Source: Aurelia coerulea (lineage: Eukaryota > Cnidaria > Scyphozoa > Semaeostomeae > Ulmaridae). Taken from it: a stretch of DNA of 64,000 nt. Shown piece after piece: positions 10,062 through 19,497 of the stretch. A model generated the notes under the pieces. The model ran no database searches. It saw only the letters and a program-made list of their open reading frames with translations, and was not told the origin of the DNA. Location of the stretch: positions 6,300,501-6,364,500 of the forward strand of contig CM076958.1 in NCBI GenBank assembly GCA_039566865.1, written 5' to 3'. Numbering within the stretch: position 1 is the stretch's first letter; every line of letters starts with the position of its first letter. The translations under genes were made by a program, and so were the position numbers.

Positions 10062-10812
10062 TGTCGAGCCTTCGAGCCTCGAGCCTTCGAGCCTTGTGTT
10101 TCGAGCCTTCGAGCTTCGAGCCTCCTGTTTCGAGCCTCGAGCCTTCGAGCCTTGTATTGCAGGCTACATATTGCCAGACTGGATCAAACATAATAACAAA
10201 TGAGGCGACATGTTTTAATGCAGGTATATATCAACTAAGAACACAGAAATCTAACAATACCGTAGAAAACTATATTTTGAACATGAAATTGAAAGCAACA
10301 ACGGCATAAGAACTTGAGGCATAAGAGCCTTTTTCACCCTTGAGAAACCTGTCTTCTCACAATTGTGCTCACTCTCACTTTGTGCTCACTCTCACAATTT
10401 ACAGATTTTGCAGCGATTCTTGCTGTTGCCGTGATTCAAATCCTAGCAATTTTGAGTGTGATTTCTGTTAAATTTGTCATAGGACTTTAATGGGTACTTT
10501 TGAAGTCCTTTCAACAAAATTAAATTATCTTTGCCAAAAAATTAGAGCAGTAACAATTTATTCAAGCATTGGAGCATTATTATTAACAATTTAAGAAAGA
10601 GACATCTGGTATCAAAAATGGCCTAAAATTTAAGAAACTGGCTGCCAACGCTGGGCCTAAGTTTCTCACAGAAAATACGGGTATACTAAGATAAAGTTAA
10701 ATGATTGAGGTCTGTTGGCTCATGATATACAACAGGAAAGCTCGAGGCTCGAAACATAAGGCTCGAGGCTCGAAACACAAAGCTCGAAGGCTCGAGGGCT
10801 CGAAGTTTAGAA
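10062..10812. mobile_element. Foldback element with CGAGCCT-repeat arms
   Basis: The left arm (10062-10160) is a tandem of TCGAGCCT and TTCGAGCC units. The right arm (10738-10808) is its inverted counterpart, AGGCTCGA units, with the shared variant GTTTCGAGCC/GGCTCGAAAC. Between them lies about 570 bp of AT-rich sequence without a gene. No TSD was identified. Short frames at 9883-10309 are produced by the repeats. Confidence 0.65.
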
Positions 10813-10954
10813 ACACTCCTGCTCGTACAAGTAAAACAAATTATGAATCAGCAATATAAATCACTGTTTCTATGGAAAGTTCAATTTCGGAATTGACCGT
10901 CTTCCGTAAGTACCGTAAAGACGGTCTGGATCCGCCCCTGAATACGTTGTTTTT

Positions 10955-11100
10955 AAATATTCACGAGGGCACAGGTAGTGAAAATGAAGATTGTTATGGA
11001 GCCTCTAAGAAACTCGTAAGAAACTCTGAGCACTCTAAATCTGATAATTTTGAGAAACTTTCAGTACTGGCCAAAATTCTTAGTTTCTTATAAAAATACG
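10955..11100 (-). repeat. Half-copy of the GTTTCTTA inverted-repeat family
   Basis: The stretch from CACGAGGGCACAGGTAGTG through GAAGATTGTTATGGAGCCTC to CTTAGTTTCTTATAAAAATA aligns, inverted, with 62265-62400 and with the right arm at 51290-51380. It is one arm of the family seen complete at 50885-51390. Confidence 0.65.
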
Positions 11101-11963
11101 TGTATTGTACATAAATCAGGCAAAGGAAGACATATCACCAAACCAAATAATGCTAAGAGTACCAATATTGTTTGTATGATTTTTTGCTTCCTTTTTACAA
11201 TTCTCTGAGGTCAGAAAGCTATATCGGCGGTCCTCGATGATTTATGATATGTTATGAAGCTTAATTTTATTAAAATTAAGAAACTTTATAAGAGCCTTTT
11301 ATTACAGTAAGAATTGGGCCCGCAAAGATAACAAACCGTACCATAAATTTCAGGGCCAAGTTTCTTATGAACACATGAGTGTAGCGTAGGGCTGGACTGG
11401 CCTCGACTATTTTCATAAAACGAAGATTTTCTGCCCGGTGAAAGAAGTTTTGGTGAGAAACTCACCTTGAACACCAGGCTTTTCAACTCGTGCTGAACAC
11501 CTCACAGTGGGATCGGCATCTTCCGGTTGCATGTTGTCATACTGAAACCACAAAGGAGAGCGAGAGGTCTTGTCTGGAACACCTTGGCAGAAAAACGATT
11601 ATTCACAAAAGTATTTTACCTCCTCAGAGCAAAGGAAAGCACGGTAAAAACCTGCCAATAAGAACCTTCTTCAAATAAGAACTAACAGCCTGAAATCTTT
11701 TACTCTTTCCACCCCGGCCCGGCTTTCCATAGGTTCTCATTTTGAAGAAGAAACGCATGGATCTGGTTTTCAGCTGTGACAATCCAAATAATTAACTTGA
11801 TAGCTATGTAAGATAATAAACTAAATATGTACTGCATTGCTCCTCAGTCATCTAGTAATACGCCTAAGCAAGTCTAATTCCATCACAGTAACTAGTGTTC
11901 TATCACAGTGCTTTGATTTTAAAGACAGAAAGGTCAGAAAGAAAGAAACATCGTTGGAAAAAA

Positions 11964-12255
11964 CCCAGGGGGGGGGGGTACATGACTTGCGGATGGTTTG
12001 CCGCCCGGTTTTCAGAAAGGTACCCTCTTCTAATTACCGAAACTTGCCTTGGTACCCACTTTTATGATGAATTTTGGCGCAAAACTGCCTATTTTTTTAA
12101 ACTATTTTTGCGAATTTCAGCGAAACCCCATCCATGTTTATGGAAAATCTGCCGAAAAAGGACCCTTGTTTAGAAATTAGATAATTTAGGGTCCAAAAAC
12201 CCACCCATATGGGCGGTACATACCCGTACCCGGAACATGTTATGTACCTCCCGGG
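11964..12255. mobile_element. G-run-TIR MITE, 292 bp
   Basis: The left end reads CCCAGGGGGGGGGGTACATG and the inverted right end CCCGGGAGGTACATAACATG. Flanks GGAAAAAA (11956-11963) and GGAAAAAC (12256-12263) match at 7 of 8 positions, indicating an 8-bp TSD as in the elements at 10 and 1195. The interior holds repeated GGTACC words and no transposase. Confidence 0.75.
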
Positions 12256-12460
12256 GGAAAAACATCCGTGACTAAAATTTAAGAATCTACCGAGTGTCCC
12301 AAAATGTGCTCCCGTTTGTAAAATCTCCAAAATTCAATTATCAAGCCTATGACGACATTTTCTTTTTATTTATTTTCTTTTTATCTCTTTTGTCAATGAT
12401 CCATATATATAGCTAAGGATGATAAAAATATTTTTTAAGTACTTAACCCTATCCGGACTA

Positions 12461-12849
12461 CAGTAGAAACCCGCATAAAAGAACCTGTTTCTATAAGAAC
12501 CTAGAGGCTGAAATTCAATCTTTTAAACCCCCTAAATAAGAACCTCTAAGAGGCTGAAACTGGGAAAGGTTCTTATATAATAGCTTTCATGTAAATTATG
12601 AAAATGACCAGAATTTTTAGAATTCTTCACATTCTGACCAGACTTCTTCATTGGTACAAAAGATTTGTTCTCAAGAATTCTCAAGAATTCTTGGGCTGGA
12701 AAACAGTGTTAATGTGTGCAAGGCCTGCTTGTATATAAGAACCTTTTTAAGAACCTTACAGGCTGGAATTTAGAATAGCAGCCATTTAATTAAGAACCTA
12801 TTCAGGCTGCCTAGAAAAAACCTAGGTTCTTTTATGCGGGTTTCTACTG
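12461..12849. mobile_element. Pogo/mariner-type MITE, 389 bp
   Basis: Inverted termini read CAGTAGAAACCCGCATAAAA and extend through AGAACCT. A TA dinucleotide flanks each side (12459-12460 and 12850-12851), the Tc1/mariner/pogo target. The interior repeats AAGAACCT and CAGGCTG words. There is no transposase frame. Similar AAGAACCT-rich sequence at 11650-11740 may be another decayed copy. Confidence 0.8.
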
Positions 12850-12859
12850 TAGGGGGGGG

Positions 12860-14940
12860 GGGGCACCCTAGTAAACTTTTCCACACAGCTCGTCGAGTAT
12901 CTCTAGAATAGTCAAGCTTTTTTGTGACTTTTAGTTTCTATCTATGAGACATCTTTTCATGTCAATTTCAAAAATTGTGACACTGATTCCGGGGGTCAAC
13001 ACATGACTTTAAGTTGAGTGCTCCGCAAAATAAATACCTTTTAAGCTATAGCTTTGGAACTGGCTCTATGACAATGAGACAAACATTGTTGAACTCTTCT
13101 TGAAACAAGCTTTCATTTGATCATGACTTGATATATAGTTTATGGATTTTGATGACGTCATCAACAAATTGTTGTTGTGCATGCATACTGACAAAAAACC
13201 ATGTTATGCTTCATTCTTAGAAAAATGAGTGACATTATATGATGCAGCAGGTCTTTTGGTGTATATTTAGCATTTTTTGCTATTTTTAAAAATAATTTAT
13301 AATCAATTTTAGACAAAAATCGCTCTTTTCTTGGTACAAAATAAATAAATGCTGACATCAGCAAAAATATTAATGTTACAAAGCAAAACTTTCAAAATAA
13401 GAATTAAAGGATATAATCCTTCTATGTTTCAAATATGAATTTTGAATCTACAGCATATATTTTCTTTATTTTCACTAATTTTGAAGGCTCCAACGTTTCA
13501 ACTGGAAAGAAATTCCAAAATCTAGTACTAAAGGAGCACATCAGTCCTTTCGTGCATGATTCCTAAAATTGGGGTTGTTGCTGTTGTTGTTGTTGATTTG
13601 GCGTCGGAAAATTTTGGTTTTTCGCCCCCCTATGAATTCAAGGGTGGTGTCGGGCCTGTTTTGCAGTATACTTCAAATCCAGGCAGCTTTAAAAAGAGCT
13701 AAATATATAAATTTAAAACCAATCACAAGATCAGCTAGCTATGACTGAAAAATAATTCATTGTTCTTTCATCTATTTGCCAAGAGGAGAAATTTATAGAT
13801 AGACCTTATAAAATTTTAGTGATTTTTCAAGCAAGAGTAATTTTCCTGGCTTGGGACACCTAGTATGATTTTATAGATTTATCATATAGTGATTTTGGGC
13901 CATGAAATTGCCTGGAGAACTCGAAGAGTTTCACATGTGGACTTATGGGGTGGCAAGAAGTCGCAGTCTAAAGCCTATTGAATTATGAAAGAAACGACAA
14001 ACCAGATATGGCGTGTGGAAACGGAAATTGGAAAAGGAAAAGTGAATTGTACTTACATCTTCTTTGCAGGTAGGTCAAATTTTTCTTATTATTTTCCCGA
14101 GCAATACAAAACAGTGAACGAGAAGAAATATCAAAGAATAGAGTTAACATCAGCAAACTTTCGCAATCTTTTTGGAAACACTAGGCCCCAACTCTCTTTA
14201 ATTTCAAAAGTTTAAGCAAGGAAGTCTCACAACTCGGAATCACATAAAAGTGCCCCTAAAAATGATACATGAGAATTTTTAAGGGTCAGAAATTTTACAC
14301 ATAGAAAAGGCCGTATAGAAACGGACTTTTTCATGAAACCTTTCTCTGCGAATATGCATACCTATGTTGGCCCAGAGAAATAGAACCCTTTGAATGTGGT
14401 TTTCAGAAATATTTAGGCATTCCAGAGCTAGCCTTCATTTCAAGACTTGTCAAGGCTTAGAAACAGTCTGTGGAAAACGTAGATGTCTAAAAATGTTAAA
14501 GCCTGGGATATAGCATAGCATAACTATCAATCATTTCACATGGGAATGTTTAAGGGTCAGATTGTTTACATAGTCTTTCAATTTGCTTTATTGATACACA
14601 TTCTACATTTTACTTTCATTTACAAAAGCAACACAATTTTCAAAGTAGAATTTTTAGGTCATTATATACTTACTTTCGTACGTAGTTTGTAAATCATACT
14701 ACTCTTTCTCTTGATCAAGCTTAAAGTCCCTTTTATTTGACAGAATGGTTGCGATGATGTAGCTTTACGATTTTCACACTATAATCTTTAAGCAAATGGT
14801 TCCGTTACGTTATTGCAAGTGTCACATTCTGCACAACATGGCGATGCGCAAAATAAGCGCCCCGAGCATCACTATTCCATATTTGAATTTTAACGCCAGG
14901 AATTTTGCAGGCGCACACAGTAAATAAGATACAATCCTGT
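12860..14940. other. No gene seen
   Basis: About 2 kb of AT-rich DNA. Only a short GTTGTTGCTGTTGTTGTTG run near 13570-13592 stands out. Small frames (13161-13364, 13985-14215) show no family motif. Confidence 0.5.
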
Positions 14941-14949
14941 AAATTACAT

Positions 14950-15348
14950 GGGTTTCTTCCAAACTGAAGGCATCCACTGTGATGTCCCCCAGGGTTCCTG
15001 TCTCGGCTCTCTCTTGTTTCTGATATATCAATGTCCTTCTTTTTCCTCTCCAGAAAGGCAAAGTGACGATGTACACAGATGATACTAGTATTTCTTACTC
15101 TTCTCAAAAGTTTGGAAGGTATAAATCAAACGCTAAATAGCGAATTGGGTCATTGGAAGCAAAGGCAATAAACTCCTAATGTCCTAAAAACCCCAGCCCT
15201 GGTTGTAGAATAAAGTTATTGATCGTCCGCAGCTTTTCATTATGGACTCTCAAGCTGACAATGTAGAGCAGACAAAATATTTGGGTGTATAATCGACAAG
15301 AACCTGAGTTGGGATGAACGTATCAATGGTATCCGTTCTAAGGTTTCC
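14950..15348 (+). pseudogene. LINE RT core fragment, frameshifted
   Basis: DVPQGSCLGSLLFLIY is followed after a shift by MYTDDTSISYSSQ, then further on by a KYLGV-stop-IDKNLSWDERI stretch. These are the RT motifs before, at (TDD) and after the catalytic aspartates, in order on the plus strand but in several frames with stops. The fragment is cut at 15349 by a GGGCGGGCATG-type element end. Confidence 0.7.
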
Positions 15349-15600
15349 AAGGGCGGGCATGTCACACTGGGAACATGGTCCTACCTTCGTCCGAAAACCG
15401 ATAGCTCAAAAAAAAATTTGCACCACCTTGGTCCCAAAAACTTGTTTTTTTATGGGAAATTTCCGCTGTTATGTTTCTTCAACTTGACGAACAATTTTTA
15501 AATGATGAAGTTTGTCCCAAAACCGGTAGTTTTTCGAAAGCAAGTGGTAATTGTAGCCATGAAAGTATAAGTGTCCAGGGCAAAACCGGTTGCCAGACAA
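15349..15600. mobile_element. Partial copy of the CAAGGG...GGGCATGT MITE family
   Basis: It starts CAAGGGCGGGCATGTCACAC and then contains GGTCCTAC and repeated CCAAAAACxGGTT-like words, matching the left part of the complete element at 23106-23831. The right TIR is missing or decayed. It sits inside the LINE fragment. Confidence 0.55.
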
Positions 15601-16293
15601 AGAGGACCGCTTTGTTGAAAAATTTGAAATTTTGTAGACTGCTGTGAAAAAATAGTAACATTATCTCATATGGAGTCATACTCATTAAGGATCGCAGGAG
15701 TCTTTGGCAGTACCATGGCAGGAGTCGGGGTGGAAAATGGGTCAAGAACAAAACAATTCGTCAAAGTCTGTCATGAGAGTATTGAGGGAAGGGTCAGGTA
15801 ACTAAATTTGGCTTTGATGGCAAGAAGTTCACTCCCTTGCGGAAAAAGGGTATTTTTTGAGAAAAAATGATGTGGTAACAACAAATTTCGGCTGGCGCCG
15901 CCACTGACTGACCGTGCTCATTTTCTACTGACTGGAACCTGTTTGAATTGGATATTGTTTTCACTAAGTATTTGAACCATTTTCTGAGGAGCTCTCCGAT
16001 AATTTTTCAGAAATTTATTCATTGCGCAAAGATTCCACCGAGATAGAAATTCAAATAGCAGTATAAAGCGCCCTTTGTTAGTTCCCTTTTGAATCCCTGA
16101 AAATGTTTGCAACATCGTTTGAAGCCAATCTAGAGGGCTCAACCACAAAAAATTCCCCCAGACCCTGTAATTTTTCTGTTTGTTCTGCTCACCTGTGGTA
16201 TCGGGGGCCTTTTCCTGCCAACATGGCCCGGGCCCTAACTTTGCAGCCAGTCCCCCCTGTGCAAACATTTCTTTTTCTTCTCCGTTGTATTGC

Positions 16294-16710
16294 TAGCCTG
16301 CGTGCAGACTCTACTGATTTCATTTCAGAGAGGTTTCTCCTCCAGTAGAGTCTGCGCATCAGCGATCACATCCTTGTTCTAGGTCACGTGCGGTTCGCAC
16401 GATTGAGGAACTAACTCATTGAATTAGATTCAATAGAGCCGCCTATAAATAGGATAGACAAAGCACCCATACACAAAAGGTTTTCTTTGGCTTTTATTTG
16501 GCTAGCTTTGTTCATGCATATACCAATCCAATATCAGAAGACTCCAACAAAGACACGGAAGCTACTCAAACAAAGGGGAAAGCTTTAGCCAATCAGAGAA
16601 GGTTTAGCGTTTCTCATAAACTGAGAACAAGGATGTGGTCGCTGATGCGCAGACTCTACTGGAAGGAAAACCTCTCTAAAAAGAAATCAATAGAGTCTGC
16701 AAGCAGGCTA
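16294..16710. mobile_element. MITE with 9-bp TSD, 417 bp
   Basis: Inverted arms of about 90 bp start TAGCCTGCGTGCAGACTC and continue through GAGAGGTTT and GTAGAGTCTGCGCATCAGCG. A perfect 9-bp direct repeat, TTGTATTGC, lies at 16285-16293 and 16711-16719. A TATAAATAGG motif near 16443-16452 lies in the spacer. No transposase is present. The ends equal those of the 61-bp hairpin at 2424-2484. A 9-bp TSD would fit a Mutator-type transposase, as inference. Confidence 0.85.
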
Positions 16711-17499
16711 TTGTATTGCTGGCTGCTCTGAATCTAGAGGATGAGTGCCATTGTGTTTCATTTCGATGAGTTTCATCACATGCAAAAACAAGGAACACAT
16801 TTCTCCTTTGGGAATTGTTGTTCCAACTGCCATTGAATTGGCAGAAGTGTAGAGGAAACTTGATTTTCACCAGAGCTTCATGAACTAATTTGAATGTTGC
16901 TAAAGTTTTCAGAAAGAAAGGATTTTTATAGATTTCCGAATGATTTAATTGAGAACAAAAGGACTTTGCTGCCGAAAGTGTATGAGATTTTTTGAGAGTT
17001 TGCAATATTGGCTAGGCTATTGGCGTGAACTTGACATGGAAGAGAGACGGATCGAGAACGAGGCAGAGACTACAACTTTAGAACCATAAGCAGTCACTAA
17101 AACTTTAGAACCATATGCAGTCACTAAAACTTTAAAAGTTACATAGAATAACACAGAACGACTTTAGAAATTGTGGACAAGATGTATATCTTAAACTTTA
17201 GACAGTGTTTAAACTGTAGAAGACCTGCTTTTGGCGGGATATGCACGCCATACTGCTTCTTTACATTCGATATTGTTTTGAATATAACGTGCTTATCGTT
17301 TCGTCTTGCTGCGAGTAACCTCTATCGGATAGGGTCACTGTTTACATTACACCAGTTAGCTATCGTCGCGTCTTGATTTTTATGCCATGTAGACCTTCTG
17401 TTTACATCATGAGTAAGCAATCCGGGATTGCTTCTCAACTGCTTATTTTCCAATGTATTGCTTCTCGATGGACCGAAATATATAGGGTTTTGTATCGGA

Positions 17500-19496
17500 T
17501 AGCTCTGGATAAATTGAAATGCACCAGATCTCTGCAGGATATGATAAATTTCTGTAAAGTTAGTAAAAGATACAGCAGGAATTTTATGTAAGCCACTAGC
17601 TGTAATATTCAACTCTTCATTTGAAATGGGTATTTTTCCTGACATATGGAAAATAGCAAGAGTGACCTCTATTTTCAAGTCTGGTTCGAAGAACGACATG
17701 GGCAATTACAGGCCTATATCTGTGTTCTCGAGGTTGCTAGAAAAACTACCGGGTGAGCCAGAAAAAAGTTCCCACTTTTTAAAATTCATAGCATCAAGAG
17801 TACTGGATGGATTGGAATGAATCAATATTTGCTTGACAGCCAAAAGATTGAAGTATTTTTGTGATTTTTTTCACCTTCTTAGAAGCACCGGAAAAATTTG
17901 TAAATTCAAGTTTACAAAAACTTGATGGTTGCAAAATGACTGAAAAAGGCCTAAAATGCTTGATCAAATGATAAAGGACTCCCGGCTAAGAAAAACAGAG
18001 AAAATGCAATTTCTCATGGGTGAGAGATATCGTCTGCACATTTATTGCCATGGGATTACAAATCTTTAGCATCTTTTTGAGAATCTATGTCTTATTAGTC
18101 TTGAGAGAGGTGAAACGCCTGTGCATATTATTATGTGTGAGGAGAGTCCTAGCCATTTTATCAAGTGTTTTAGGCCCGTTTTAGTCATTTTGCAACCATG
18201 AAAGTTTTGTTAAAGTTGAATTTACCAATATTTGCAGTGCTCGTAAGAAGACGAGAAAAATCACAAAAATACTTCGATCTTTTGGTTTTTAAAGAATTTG
18301 AATCATTCAAATCCACGAAGTAGTTGTGGTGCAACGAATTTTCGAAAGTGGGAACTTTTTTCTCGCTCACCCGGTAGGGCATGATCAAATTTCAAATTAC
18401 CTGAAGGTGCATAAGAAATTTTCAAAATGTCAACACGCATTTTTAAAGATGCATAGTACTTTAACGTCACTACTTAACGTAACAGATGCGTGGTTTCTAA
18501 CATTGACAAACGCAAAATTAACATAAGCGTATTTCTCGACTTCAAAAAGGCTTTTGATACAGTGGACCACGGAATTCTCCTCTCAAAGCTAACTAAATAT
18601 GGGGTAGTAGGGACACCTCTTCGGTGGTTCACATTATACTTGACGAACAGAAAACAATACTGTCAAGTGAATGGCCACAAATCTAGCCTAAAAACTGTTC
18701 ACTGCGGTATTCCTCCGGGCTCATTGTTGGGGCCCCTCCTCTTCATCCTGTATGTCAATGACTTTGAGCAGTGCCTCAAAGAATGCACCTCAAACATGTA
18801 TGCGGACGACACCAGCGTAACTTGCTCTGCTGAAGATATTGACGAACTCTGCAATGATCTAAGAACTGAGGTTGACAATATTGCAGAAAGGTTACGGCTG
18901 AATAGGCTTAGTTTGAACACTGATAAAACAGAATACATGGTTGTTGGTCACAAAAGACAAACTAACCGTATCCATGGTCCAATAGAAGTAAACATAAATG
19001 GAGGACCAATCAAACGGGTCAAAAAGCTAAATATCTTGGAGTTACAGTGGACGAACACCTTACATGGAATGAGCAATATAAAAGCCTCAGAGGTAACATT
19101 AAAAGTGTCCTCTCGTCCATGCGGAAACTAAAGAACATAGTACCGCAGTCAAAATTGGATCAGGTGTACAAGGCACAGCTGGAGAGTCATCTGAGATACT
19201 GTGATGAAATATGGGGCAGTTTGTCAAACACAAAGCTTGATTATCTTCAGCGTCTAAAAACTAGAGCACGATCGCTAATAGAAGGCTCTAGATTAAAGGA
19301 TGGGTGGAGTTGCAACTGGCTTTGAGTCTCAAAACTTAATGAAATTTGACAGGGCCGTGATGATCTACGAAATAATGAATGGTCTCTGCCTGAACAACTT
19401 AAAGGCAATCTATCATGCATCTGATTGGCTGCAATAAAGTCAGAGTTCAACACAACGGATGTCTTTGTGAATATGTGCACTTGAAACAAAGGTAGA
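17500..19496 (+). pseudogene. LINE reverse transcriptase, decayed and interrupted
   Basis: A CR1/L2-like RT is recognisable: FPDIWKIARVTSIFKSGS and NYRPISVF up to 17749, then an inserted MITE, then SKCQHAFLKMHSTLTSLL. A shifted frame (18490-19131) carries VFLDFKKAFDTVDH, GIPPGSLLGPLLF and YADD. A further shift (19047-19325) has QYKSLRGNIKSVLSSMRKL and LESHLRYCDEIWG. At least two frameshifts and the insertion inactivate it. The coding frame resumes correctly across the MITE when one TA copy is counted, so the MITE is a later event. The tail decays up to the opposite-strand LINE at 19498. Confidence 0.85.
17750..18374. mobile_element. Mariner-type MITE inside the LINE RT, 625 bp
   Basis: Perfect TA duplications (17748-17749 and 18375-18376) flank inverted ends that begin CCGGGTGAGC and continue AGAAAAAAGTTCCCAC. 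The arms are similar for roughly 250-300 bp each (for example AGTCATTTTGCAACCAT on one side and its complement on the other), so the element is mostly stem. No transposase frame is present. Confidence 0.9.
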
Positions 19497-19497
19497 C

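Noticed and set aside
16443..16452. TATAAATAGG as a host promoter
   Set aside because: It lies in the spacer of a MITE, and no downstream exon or transcript evidence is visible.
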